Source of the DNA: Syngnathus acus
Lineage: Eukaryota; Chordata; Actinopteri; Syngnathiformes; Syngnathidae
Length of the DNA stretch: 64,000 nt
Direction of reading: 5' to 3'
Assembly: GCF_901709675.1 (NCBI RefSeq)
Contig: NC_051101.1
Coordinates: 5,662,501-5,726,500, forward strand
The notes beneath the pieces were generated by a model that saw only the letters and a list, made by a program, of their open reading frames with translations, was not told where the DNA came from and searched no databases. A program made the translations under genes and the position numbers. Positions 20,892-32,582 of this stretch are shown here, piece after piece. Within the stretch, counting starts at the first letter, position 1, and each line of letters opens with the position of its first letter.

Positions 20892-22766
20892 ATGGATTTT
20901 GTTGAAGGTAGCATTGGCATCTACAGACCCCTTATGGTATGTATATTCAGGTGTATATTTGAAACTGTGAGTAAAGTGCTAATATGAGTATTTTCTTGTT
21001 TCCTTTATAGAAGTTTTTTGACACTCCTGCATACAAACAATCAATGCAGACTTGCTGGAATGCTGTCTCCTATAAACTACAAGTAAGACCCAGCTATCAA
21101 GTTTGCACTAAAATACAAAAGCAAGAGCATGAGCAGAAAAATAATGTCTTTTTTTTTTTTTTTTTTTTTTTTTTTTATTAGATCGGAGTCTTGGCAGAAC
21201 TTTTTAGGCTCCAGCAGAATAACCTGATCCCATCTGAGGTAACTGCTGATGCAATGGCTGACCTGCTGGTGGAGGAGACAAATAATTCGCTTCGAGTAAA
21301 GTTAGTATAAACTCCTCCGCTACATGGCACTCATGCTAGCATGATTATGTTGTAGAAGAGGGAATATGCATGATTCTGATATGCTGTCACTGTGTATTTG
21401 CAGGCTTTGGGAGTTTGATGTGGAAGAGTGCCATGAGGCTCAGTCCAAACTGGTAAGAAAAGTCTCCCAACATTTTGCATTCAGTTGTCTGCTGCACATG
21501 CTTTAGTTTATTTGTCAGTAAACATGTACAGAAACCATCAAGAGAATAACGTAAAGATGCTTTGTCCAAGAGTCACAGTTAAGTCAAAAGAGATTTAGCA
21601 CATCATGAATACAAAATAAATGATGACCTGTCCAAGAACAAAGTGCAGTTTTCAAAAATATATCCCCCATTAATTGCATTACTTATGTATATCTTGTGCA
21701 CGAAAATTATAGTGAGAAGTTGATGTTGACACATTTTGTCTTATGATCAGGTTTCTTTGGAAGGTTCTATAATTTCTGATGTTCTTCAATGCAGTGGGGG
21801 GGATAGAGTCTGTTCTGTTTGGCTTGATTTAAGAATGCTGATTTTCCAAACTTGCACAAATCCTAAAAATTTTGTCGGAGCCTCTCATTGCATCTTGTTC
21901 GTGTGTCAGGTTTTTGAGGTGAACAGCAGCATGAAGATGAGAGACATTGATTTTGAAGCCAGGAGGCTCCTTGATGCTCCTGAGATGATCCCTCCCTACT
22001 TAAAGTGAGTCTCCCTTGATCAGCTCAAGTACATGCAGTATTCATCAAACATGTGTATTAATGTTTGCTTTTATGATTCTCCAGACATAATAGGATCCTC
22101 CGCAAAGCTCAACAGTTTGCTGAGAGCTTGAAGCAGCAGAAGACCACTTGTGTTCATCTACTCAGTTCACGTGAGATGGTGATAAAGGTTCTTCCAAAAG
22201 TCCTGCAGAGCTTTTGGTTGCCTCCTCCAACCACCCCCTTTACCATGCCATCCAGATATCTTAGCAAAATGGCCGTCGGAGTGACGCAGGCTGTGTTGGA
22301 CCGTGTCTCCCTGACATTGTCCTCTGTCCAAATCCAATTCTCCTACTCCATAAGAGACAATTTGGTCCTGTCAATCCAGGAAAAAGTGAGACAGGCTTTC
22401 AGTGTGCACGAACTGGTGGAGAGCATTCACAGCTTTCAACCAGAGTTCTTAAAGACCCTTATAGATGTTACAGTTGAAGAAATCAGTGCACGCTCTGATC
22501 TTTTAGTGTCCCTCACATCGTCACCATCTCCAGATCTGTCCTCAGAGACAGCTTCTCTCCCAGATGATGACAACCCGAGTGAGGAGCCAACCACAGAAAA
22601 TGACTCAATCGTCAGCGAAGAAGCTGTTGATTTACAATTGGCTCAATTACTTCCTTCAAGCAAAGAAGAGGAGGAAATCAGTCAGTATGTGAAAATGAGC
22701 ATACTCAGTAACATTTCAAACTGGGTGAAAACAATATTTGTCAGAGAGCACAGACTAAGATCGTAG
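20892..22766 (+). CDS. Unrecognised 353-aa protein, possible cilium-related gene
   Basis: Six exons join into one open frame: 20892-20936, 21011-21082, 21182-21300, 21404-21452, 21910-22004 and 22085-22766, all with GT-AG introns. The ATG at 20892 has a good context (CCAACATGG) and no upstream in-frame alternative in the exon. The protein starts MDFVEGSIGIYRPLM and is mostly predicted helical, with regularly spaced hydrophobics through residues 16-265. Residues about 271-327 are Ser/Glu/Asp-rich and probably disordered, followed by a short basic C-terminus (NWVKTIFVREHRLRS). No signal peptide, transmembrane segment or catalytic motif is visible. I cannot assign a family. The X-box in its promoter hints at a ciliary or axonemal role, which is inference. 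It is compact (1.9 kb) and lies about 0.8 kb before the FBXL4 promoter. Confidence 0.85.
21149..21176 (+). repeat. T28 tract in the exon 3 acceptor of the unrecognised gene
   Basis: A run of 28 T leads into ATTAG, the acceptor of the exon at 21182. It acts as an extreme polypyrimidine tract. Length is likely to vary between individuals, and the assembled length may be unreliable. Confidence 0.85.
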
Positions 22767-23550
22767 ACTTCTTACATTTACATTTATAATCGGTGCATTT
22801 GCCTTTGGAACCCAACTCCCGAAGCAGGTTATTGCGAGTCATTCAAATAATTTGATGCATGGCGATGTCAGTGCAACAGTTCCCGCGTTGGCAGTGTTCT
22901 TGGGTGTTAATCTTCACACTCCAGTTACGGCCGGACAAATTCTCAGGTCCACGGCAAACTCTCATCCTTCAATCTTGCACCTTACACAAAAGACAGTGAG
23001 CTGGGGAAAAATGTGAAAAGTCTTAAATGGTCTTAAAAAGTCTTCCGTCTTAAATGGTGGAAGTGTAAATGGAGCGTTTTACTCCAGCACAATCGTAGTG
23101 GTTGGCTTTCGGCTCCCCCCATCCAAATTGCCAAAGATAGTCACTTGCAGTGATCGATTTGATACCATATGCCCTTTCTGCTTCAAATATGCAATCTACA
23201 GTATAATACAAAACTCATTGCAATTTACAGTGATTTTTTAAGTGTATTTTTAGACTACAGTGTTTGTACACTATTTGATGTTGATAACCCTTTTATTGCA
23301 ATGTAGCGTGTGATTTTTTTTAAAATGTTTTTTTAGACTACAGTATTTGTACACTCTGATGTTGATAAACTTTTTTTTTTTACTTTTTCAAATCTACTTG
23401 CTGTTCATTTCACTTGCTTTAAGACACATTTTTTCTTTTTTGTAACCATTCCTAACGATAACGAAGTGGCTCTTACCTATCACATAACTTAGCGATTTAT
23501 ATATAGCTATCTTGTTTGAATATGGATTTTAATGTCTGCAAGGAATTAAA
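22767..23550 (+). other. Probable 3' UTR of the unrecognised gene, with an 80-bp duplication
   Basis: Non-coding sequence after the stop. The best poly(A) signal is ATTAAA at 23545-23550; no closer AATAAA was seen. It holds two diverged tandem copies of an approximately 80-bp unit, at about 23215-23293 and 23294-23372. They share TTTTTAGACTACAGT, TTTGTACACT and TGATGTTGATAA. Confidence 0.4.
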
Positions 23551-23566
23551 CTAATGCACAAGAAAA

Positions 23567-23700
23567 ACTACTACTCCCATAATGCTTTTCTTTAACCGAC
23601 CGGATGTTGATCTTTCATTTTTCGAACTCAGCTGTCATCGATATTATGTTGCTTCTTGCCGTTGTGGGTGATACTTTCGTATCGTTTCTTATTTTAAACA
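23567..23700 (+). promoter_or_regulatory. FBXL4: FBXL4 core promoter (ZNF143-like and ETS sites)
   Basis: ACTACTACTCCCATAATGC at 23567-23585 matches the ZNF143/STAF site (ACTACAATTCCCAGAATGC) at 16 of 19 positions. ACCGGATGT at 23599-23607 is an ETS/GABP core. This pair is typical of TATA-less promoters of housekeeping and nuclear-encoded mitochondrial genes, which fits FBXL4. The transcription start is probably within about 100 bp downstream, but I cannot fix it. Confidence 0.6.
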
Positions 23701-23927
23701 ATGTGAATATAACGAAACATGTTTGATTCCCCATTATAATATTTCTTTCGAATAGCTAACTGTTTTGTAGTGCAATACGAATATTTTCTCCCGTATCCTT
23801 ATGCGATATATTTTAATATGTGGATCTGCGTATCAAATATGTAATTTATCGACTATCAGTGAATTCTACACATTTTCCATGGCACCGTGAAGGTTGCTGT
23901 TATAACGAGTGCTTGGTGTGTTTGCAG

Positions 23928-23955
23928 TGTCCTACGTTATGGAAGGCATCACAAG
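23928..23955 (+). other. FBXL4: Candidate upstream exon of FBXL4
   Basis: A 28-nt segment is flanked by TTTGCAG acceptor and AAG|GTAATG donor. It contains an ATG at 23939. Splicing to a good acceptor at 25015/25016 (CTCCAACAG) would put this ATG in frame with the main FBXL4 frame and add ten residues (MEGITSLEFP) before MLTLLS. That gives 620 aa against about 621 in human. It could equally be 5' UTR or not an exon at all. Confidence 0.35.
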
Positions 23956-25028
23956 GTAATGTCCCCGGAATGCAGCACTAACGTTTGATGTATTTTGATT
24001 TGAGAAAGGAAATATAATTACCCTCACCCCAATGAATGTATACATCCCTCTAAATTCAACAGTACTTTTCTCATGTGTGTTCCGTTCTCTCTGATTGTTG
24101 ATTAACTGCCCATGTTTTGAAAGGTGAGCTAATAACAATGTAGGCTAGCTAGCTAACACAAAAACTAACATCAGCTGTTTTAACACAACTTGGCACTGAG
24201 AAGCGAACACTCCCAATGCTTGTTGCTTCGCATACAATAAACATGTGGTGCCAAAACACTTTTATAATGTCTGTGTGATAACTGTTATACATTCCAGTTT
24301 ATTTTACATTGTATATGGTGATCAACGACTTTGCATTGTGGTTACGTTGCATGCCAAAAATTATACCAAACTACAGCAAGCATTACTACCATTATTGCAT
24401 TTTTATTGCCTGTAAGATCGTCTACGTTTGGTATTTGGTAACAAACTTAAAAAAAAAAAACTGTTTCGTAATGTAACCCAATCATCAGAATTCGATTTTA
24501 GGGAGACTTGTGATCAAATTGTACTTTACGGTATTTAACAAGTTACGGTTTTACTATATTTGCCAACTATTGATTGTACCACTATGTGTCACCAAGTGCA
24601 CTGTATTGTGCACTTGTTTCCCCATCTGTGCTGCTACAACCTATAACCAGTTATTAATGCAATATTAAATAAGAGCTAAAACCTTTGTACATATTGATAT
24701 TGCTACAACACAAAAGAGCTGCTTAGTGACTATACACAGAGGATCCATTCCTATTCAAAACGTGATTAAGTAAAATAAAATGAAAACAGGATTTAGAAAT
24801 GTGCATTACGTTGATCCAGGCAGGAAATATTCTGTATCAGAACTTCTCACTCATGAATGTTTGTCTCTAACCTACAGGTCATGCATGCAGCCAGGCCCTA
24901 ACCTGCACAATTTTTTATTTTTATTTTTTACAAATCACCTTAGAGCAATTGTGCTTCTACTAGGTGCAGACTCTTCCTTCGTCTAGTCCTCATTCTTCCC
25001 CACTGCCTCCAACAGCCTAGAGTTCCCT

Positions 25029-28000
25029 ATGTTAACTCTGTTGAGCATGTTTTACTATATTTGTCTGCGGCGACGCTCCAGGAGTGGGACTCGTGGTGAG
25101 GCTCTGACCAGTCGACGAGCAGTGGAGTCTGGCCAACGGGCGATATTGCCTGTCAGTGTGGAGGTGGAGCAGTACACCAAGGAGGTTTTGGACTTCAGCT
25201 CTCATTACGGCAGTGAGAATAGCATGTCCTACACTATGTGGAACCTGGCCGGTGTGCCTAATGTCTACCCCAGCTCTGGGGACTTTACACAGACTGCGGT
25301 GTTCAGAACTTATGGAACTTGGTGGGAACAATGTGCCAGCGCTCCACCACGTTTCCGACGCATCCCCAAAGGTTTCTACAGCCAGGATTATATTGAGCTG
25401 GGCTTTGAAGAGCCTGTTTACCCTACGGCTGTTGAGGTTCTTGAGACTTATTACCCTGGGGCTATTGTCCAGATTCTGGCCTGCTCACATAACCCCTTTT
25501 CCCAAAATCAACCTACGGATGTCAGGTGAGGCAACCATCTGGTTTTGGAAAATATGAGCGGACGCAATTAGAATTTGTAATTGTGTTATAAATATTACCT
25601 GTTGACACGATTACATACTGTATGCTCTGTTTACGAGAATTACTGAAATGAAGAATTGCCATGGCCCGAATGTTGATTTTTTTATTTATTTTTTGTCAGG
25701 GTTGTAAACGGTCGCAAAGACAGTCATCTCCAGATATCTGGCAGCCGTTTTAACGTTGATCATTTCTCCCGTCTAATGTCTCTCATGCAGGTGGGAGGTG
25801 TTGTGGGCGGGGGAGCCCACCAAGGTGCTGGCACCCCAGGCTCGCCAGTTTTCACCTACAATCAAGCACATCAGTTTCCCCACCAACCTGCTTCGCCTGG
25901 AGGTCAACAGCTCTCTTCTGGATTACTATACTGAGCTGGATGCCGTAATCCTACGTGGCGTGAAAGAAAGGCCTATGCTCGCGCTCTACAAAATGCCTGT
26001 CATCGACATGATTGACCTGAGTGACAGTGAGGAGGATCTTTCTGATCTGGGAGGTCCATTCAGACAGGGTCCGGATTGCAGGACAGGCAACGGCTACTTT
26101 GACAAACTACCCTATGAGGTGAATGATGATGAACTGATGAAGGAAGGGTTGGTATTCTATTCCTGTTCCCAAAGACTTTGAGAATACCTCCCGTATAAAT
26201 CATTGAGAAATGCCCAATTATAGTCAATCAGCACTTTTTGTTGTGGCATTTTTTTCCTTTTGACATTAATCCAAAATTACCATTGTGCGCTCATCTCTGC
26301 TCGATATTTGTTGTTTGTGTTTTGTTTGCTTCTCAATATTTTTCCAATTTTTTTTCCTCTTCTCTGCCCCCCCTCCCCTCCACCCCCTCCATAGCTCATT
26401 CAACTGATACTCAGCCACCTGACCTTGCCAGACCTGTGCCGTCTGGCCCAAAGTTGTAAGATGCTGCACCAGCACTGTTGTGACCCGCTGCAGTACACCC
26501 AGCTGAGTTTGCAGCCCTACTGGGCCAGGCTGAGTGACACCTCCTTGGGATACCTGCAGAGCCGCTGCACACGCCTCCAGAGGCTCAACCTTTCTTGGAC
26601 TGGCAACCGCGGCGCTCTCACCCTTAATAGCTTCAGCAGGTCAGACTGTCAGCATGAGTTCTCAAGAAAATGGCCTTGAACAGCAAAAGTTTAGAAAGAA
26701 AGCATACAAGTTGAGCTTCCTTTTAAATTGGATGATACTTTCAATACAGTATGTGTGTTACTTCTTAAACTTGATTCGAGTCAAGCAGTTGGCAAAATCG
26801 CAGCTATGCTTTGTTTCATCTCTTGTTTTTTTCCCCCTGCCTCCCCCACCCACACAGTTTCATGAAGGTCTGTGGGCTCAGTCTGGTGCGTCTGGAACTG
26901 TCTTGCTGCCACTTCCTGAATGAGGCCTGTTTGGAGGTTCTTGCCCAGACTTGTCCAGGGCTGCAAGAGCTAAACCTGGCCTCCTGTGACCGGCTTCACC
27001 CACAGGCCTTCACACACATTTCTAAACTTACACGCCTCCGCAGACTGGTGCTTTATCGTACCAAGATTGAGGTAAGCGAGGTCGGAACGTATACACACAA
27101 ACACTACACAATATATAAGAGCCCTTGTTCGTATGCAATTACTTCACGACCAGGCAAGACAGCTTTTTGTTACACAGTACATATTTTGTTTTTTCAACAT
27201 GGAACCCTGAATTTGATCTGCCACATTCTATCAAGAAAACTACGATCTTTAATTTGACACTTTTTTTCAATCTTACACAAAAATGGAAAATGCACAATTT
27301 TTCTTTATTCTCTTTAGACTCCGATCAAAAATACTTAACGGAAAAGCGAGCAATGGGAGTGAATTTTATTTCAATATGTAATTGGTTCGGTTAATGTGAC
27401 TCCGAAGTTTGGTGATGAGCATCAATACAAGTTCTTAGTTTACTAGGCATTAAAATCCGTTTGGGACATGATCACCATCCATTACCCTTATTATAATATG
27501 GACAAAATGGATTGTTTAGTGCACAGGTCTGCAACCTCTTGTTTCTGAGTTCCATGTGTCGCTTCCATCAGTCGGTGTTGAACTTCTAAACACAACCAAT
27601 TAGCTGTTTGTATACAACTCAGGCATGTTTTTTTTTTTTTTTTTTACACACAATGACACCACACATACACAGTCTTAATGTTTTTAAATGTGTGTTTATT
27701 CAATGTGGGCACGTGTTACAGAGTAGGTTGATTGATTTTAAGCAGTCGGTTAACACTGATCACAGGCAGACTCGATGATATACTACAGTGTTCGTGTTTG
27801 GATTATCTGAAAGATAAAAGTTGTGACTCTGGTGTCAGATTTGAGTGGTTTTATTTCTTTGTCATGTTTTTATACCGAAGCCTTGTATACACGAGTGGAG
27901 TTTCTGCAATGGATGGATGGAGCCGCGCATGCAGTTTCCTGCTGGTTGTTTACAGCGAGACAGACAGAATGAGCAGTGTGTTTGTTGTCAGGCTGTCATG

Positions 28001-30844
28001 ATCTTGTCACTCAATACATAAACGTCTCGCTCACCGAAGAGAAGATGCCAGAGGCTACGTTGAGCTTGTCTACGTAGTACACTGACACTATTTCACTGTT
28101 CATAAATGTGCCAGCATAAGAACGCTAAGAAAGCTATCCTCACATACAGTTGCTGCACTATTGCCTGACAGTATTCAACCATATTTTATCATCCGTGTGC
28201 ATTTTCATCTCAAGTATCTCTGTGTTTATTTTTAATCTTTTGAATGTCCATTAACAAGTTCATGTGCAAGAAATTTGTGGGAGCATAATGAGTTTCAAAC
28301 CAGGATTGTAAATTATTCTATTTGTATATTATGTTGTCTGGAGGGGTTCTTGAAATAGAACTATGTTCTGGTTGTGCACAGTTTATATATATATATTTTA
28401 CATTTCTCTCCCTCCTTGTTGTCTCTGTAGCAAACAGCTATTCTTAGCATCCTGACTTTCTGCATCGAGTTGAAACACCTGAACCTCGGGAGCTGTATCA
28501 GGGTGAGAATAGACACAACAAGCACCAATATAGATTAGAATAAGCCTTTATTAGTTGTGAAATGGGAAACTTCTCTAATATTGTGACAGGAAGCACCACT
28601 TCCATAACATGATACATTAACAGATGTTTGATTGAAGGGCCGGTTATCGCAATGCTCCATTTAGATGGACAGACAGACAGACAATTTGATAGCCAAAACA
28701 GATGGACAGACAGACTAGAATACATTTTTGTTAAATTATATTAACCCTGTGGCCTGTTGACCAATCCCAGGTGCACCTTTATTCTTGGCCAAACTCCACA
28801 GGGAGGGCCTCCAACCTCGCGGTGACCCTGGATAGGAGAAATGGGATTGTGAGGAGATGGATAGCTGAAAGGATTTTGTTGTGGAGGGGGAAACAAAATT
28901 GTTGATCTCATTTATACTTTTCAGTAAACACATGCAAAATATTTAACTTTAGATACACAAGGTGGACTGGACCTTACACTTTTCCAAAAGCAGGTAAAAA
29001 TATGACCTGTATCAGAATCAATGTATTTTATTCCATTTTGGTAAAGAATAATGCTTAATGTGTATATGTTAGTGTAAGTATGCATTGCATTGTGGTCCGC
29101 AGTAGTCTGGTTTTAATTATGAAACTTTATATTTTTTAACTTTTTCCATCGGTTGTGCACAGCAAATTCTTGCTCTAAATTTTTTTAACATTTTCAAAAA
29201 GAAAATTAGACAACAGAAAAAAAATGACAAGATATCAAATGTTTATTTATTTGAAATATCTGGCATGTTAAATATTGTGTTTTGTTACAATGATATTGTG
29301 AGGGGAAAAAAAAGCTCTCTGGGTCATTTTTGACCCACATATGCATCTAAAAGGTTAAAAACAAACATGTGGATGAAATTTAAATATTTTGATCAAGAAA
29401 CAAAAACTAAAATACCATCATTTAATTTAATTATTTAAATGAAAATGGCACTCAAGTTTTAATGGCCCACAGATTGTGACTATTTTTTTTTTAAATAATT
29501 CATTTGGATTCATTGAAATTCATTTGGATTCAATTGTGGGTTCTGGCTGGACCAGTCTAATGTTCTTCTGGAGAAGTGAGAGCCCTCTCCATGTTCAGTT
29601 TGCTCTCTGGTGTTTTGCTGCCACCAGCATGCTTTGTGGTATATGTTGTACTTTTGGTGGGTCGAGTGTTCTCTTTGTGGGAAATAAGCTTTTTGGAATT
29701 ATGACAAATAGGTTTAGCATTTCTCTCATTAACATATGAGGCATAATTTTAGGTCTTCTTTATAAAAATAAAAAAAATCCTCTCTCTTGAAGATGATTCT
29801 TTTGTCTCAAGTCCCGAGTCGCTGTCCAGACGTATGACTTTGTCATCACATTTAGTGCCCAAATTTACTTGCCAAATATTCCTGTAGTTCTTTTATTGAT
29901 GCTGCTGGCATATTGGCAGCCTCACTCACCAGTTTTGTTTTCATTTCAGTTTGTCTGTCAGTTTTAAAGTTATGCCTAGTTCTTATTATTTTGTTAAGAG
30001 TTGAATGTACCCTGATTCAAAGTGTTTCTGTACAGATTGAAGACTATGATGTTGTGGCCAGTATGCTGGCTGCTCGCTGCCACTCACTTTGTTCCTTGGA
30101 CCTGTGGCGCTGCAGAAACCTGACAGATCGTGGCCTAAATGAGCTTGTCTCTGGCTGCAGGTAAGTGAAATTCATCGCTGACTGCTAGCAACACTTCAAA
30201 GCTGACCTGGCTTGTGGTGGGCTGTGATATTTGGAGTGCAATCAGTTGCACCACTGTTTCTTGTTTGATCTGTGACTTCTCAGAATGTTAGAGGAACTGG
30301 ACTTGGGCTGGAGTCCCACACTGCAGAGCAGCACTGGATGTTTCCAGCACCTTGCCCGCAGCTTACCACGTTTACGCAAACTCTTCCTCACCGCCAATCG
30401 TACAGTCCGTGACTCGGACGTCGAGGAGTTGGCCTCCTGCTGCCCATTGCTACAACATCTAGACATACTGGGTAAAATGATTTTCTTCATATATTACCGA
30501 AGAAGCATTGCGCATGACATGGCACGCAACACGGTCACACAAATCATTCATTAAACATGAGCGTAGCTGTGATGACTCAACAGCAGCAGGTTATGTCCTG
30601 CCCCTCGAGCATGTCTGTTCTATCAAGATAATCTAAGATCACAACTTTATTGACTAGGTATCCACATTGTGACTTGTCAGGTACACGGCTTGTGAGTGCT
30701 GCCTCATTGAAGAAACTCCTCCAGTCGTGTCCACAGCTGCGTCTCCTGGATGTTTCCTTCTGCTCCCAGATAGACACAAGGCTAGCCCAAGAGCTAACCA
30801 GCCTCTTTCCCAGTGTAGCAATCAAGAGAAGTTTCACACATTGA
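25029..30844 (+). CDS. FBXL4: FBXL4, F-box and leucine-rich repeat protein 4 (8 coding exons)
   Basis: Coding exons are 25029-25525, 25791-26118, 26395-26639, 26858-27071, 28431-28502, 30036-30160, 30284-30471 and 30681-30844. They join to 610 aa in one open frame with GT-AG introns. The ATG at 25029 opens [16 protein letters not shown], the hydrophobic-then-basic mitochondrial targeting/anchor region of the family. Next comes the discoidin-like region ([31 protein letters not shown]). The F-box is at residues about 270-310 ([20 protein letters not shown]), and leucine-rich repeats run to the C-terminus ([13 protein letters not shown] ... IKRSFTH). FBXL4 is the substrate receptor of an SCF ubiquitin ligase at the outer mitochondrial membrane and restrains mitophagy by turning over BNIP3/NIX; human loss causes mtDNA depletion. 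Key regions look intact. An alternative upstream start is possible (23939). Confidence 0.96.
28664..28716. repeat. (GACA)n-rich repeat in FBXL4 intron 5
   Basis: Two short GACA runs (ATGGACAGACAGACAGACAA and ATGGACAGACAGACTAG) separated by a short spacer. Confidence 0.75.
28740..28870 (-). repeat. Degenerate fish interspersed repeat in FBXL4 intron 5
   Basis: Words CCAATCCCAGGTGCACC, CCTCGCGGTGACCCTGGATA and GAGGAGATGGATAG track the same repeat family as 4421-4550, in the same orientation. Confidence 0.5.
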
Positions 30845-31475
30845 CCGCAGCGTAGTCTCATTTCTCATTGTATTGAGGATGCCGGAGGAGGCAAAGTGAT
30901 GCACTGCAGAAGATGGAGAGATGCTTCAGTATCACAAAATCTTCTATTAGCGGTCACTAAATAAGGCAGTCCAACTGGGGCTGACGGTCTTTGGATTGGT
31001 ATGGAACAGAAACAACCACAAACTCCTCTCCAGAGGGCTATAAAATGTGAAACTCAATTATCTTTGGACACAGTGAAGCAACTGCATTTCTTGATTGTAG
31101 AACACCACTTGTGAAAAGGCCAACAACAAATGGCTATATGCCTTTGAGTTAGAAAATGATGGTCACTCGAACATCACTCGAGACAAATAAGAAAAAAAAA
31201 TCTTTGTTACAAAATGCTTTGAAGCAGCAGCAGAACTTCATGGTGACCTCCAGCTTGTTCTATGAAGAATGATCAGGGCTATGGTCAGTGCCTTCTCAAA
31301 TTGACCATTATTATCTTGTGCAAACATCGTTGACACCTCAGTTCTGATGGTACCATCTAGCCACTTTGTTTTAGTTATCAGGAATCATGTATGCTATTGC
31401 AGTGGATATAAAAAGACTCAGGGACGTCCAAATTCCAGCTTTTGGTGATGTGAATAAATGTGATGTTCTCCACGT
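30845..31475 (+). other. FBXL4: Probable FBXL4 3' UTR
   Basis: Non-coding sequence after the FBXL4 stop. I found no AATAAA or ATTAAA between the stop and 31400. The first canonical signal is AATAAA at 31453-31458, which lies inside the left terminal repeat of the adjacent transposon. The UTR end is therefore uncertain. Confidence 0.4.
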
Positions 31476-32582
31476 TTAATGAGTCATATAACCTGTACAA
31501 CTCAATCGAAAATCAAACTCAAAACCTTTAGGACATATAGTTGCACCTGGAATCTATCAGCGTAGCACAACTTGATGTGGAAATATTTGCCCACTCTCCC
31601 AAAAAACACTCCAAACCCGTCAGATTGCAAGGGCATCTCATACTCAGCCCTCTTCAGATCACCCCTGCAGATGTCCAATCAGTTTAAGGTCTGGACACTT
31701 GCTGGGCCACTCCTGAATCTTAATCTCTCTCTAGTGAAGCCATTCTTTAGTTGATTTGGATGTGTGGAAGATCAAGTTCCTCTTCATCTTTAGCTTCATA
31801 ACATAAGATGGAAAGTTTTGTGCTAAAACTGACCTCTCTTTGGAACTGTTCATAATTCCTGTCCATAATTCTTGACTAAATCTCGAGTTCCAGATGAAGA
31901 TAAACAGCCCAAAGATTATGTTGCTAACACCACACAGTCTTTGGTGATGAGCAGTTTTTTTATTTTTTATTTATTTTGCCAAACATACCTTTTGCAATTC
32001 TCGTCAACCATCGATTCACTGACCTAAATGAGAAACCGTTTTCAATTGCCTCACTGGGTTAAACAAGTACATACGTTGTTTTTTTTTAAAATATGAATTT
32101 GACCAAATTTGGAGACATCAGGTTTTGGCCGACGCCAGCAATGAGATTGCATTAATAAGTAATCAAGAATTATTTTTGATGTATTACTTGTTTAGAGACC
32201 TTGTTTAATCTAAAATTGACCAAATGTTTGTAAATTCAGTCACTGATCAGTAAGTACTTGTATTTCTATAGTCCTCCATGAACACAGATTGAATAGCGCT
32301 GTGTTGAATCAAAATGAAAATTTTCAAAAATCTACTTTGACTTTGCATAACAATAATCAACAAGTTTGAATGTGATTGAGCAATTCTGAACAAAACCACA
32401 TGCCACAAAAGTGAAAGTAAACTTGTGCAACCACATTATTTTAGTAGTTAATTTTCACTTCCCCTCTGTCAAATATTTTTGGTTTGAATTGAGTTTAAAG
32501 GTTAGGTCACATTAATGGTGGAGGGAATTTTGGAATGATAGATCCTTTTAACATCACAAAACAACACTTTTTATATCCATTG
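31400..32582. mobile_element. Degenerate Tc1/mariner-like DNA transposon with long terminal inverted repeats
   Basis: The left end, CAGTGGATATAAAAAG at 31400, pairs with TTTTTATATCCATTG ending at 32582. The match extends inward through about 100-150 nt with gaps (left ACCTGTACAACTCAATCGAA, right TTGAATTGAGTTTAAAGGTT). Interior phrases such as TCCAATCAGTTTAAGGTCTGG and CTTGCTGGGCCACTCCTGAA resemble, on the minus strand, decayed transposase-derived fish Tc1-type sequence. No intact frame remains. A solo end of the same family lies at 34725-34837. No clear TA target duplication is visible. Confidence 0.65.
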
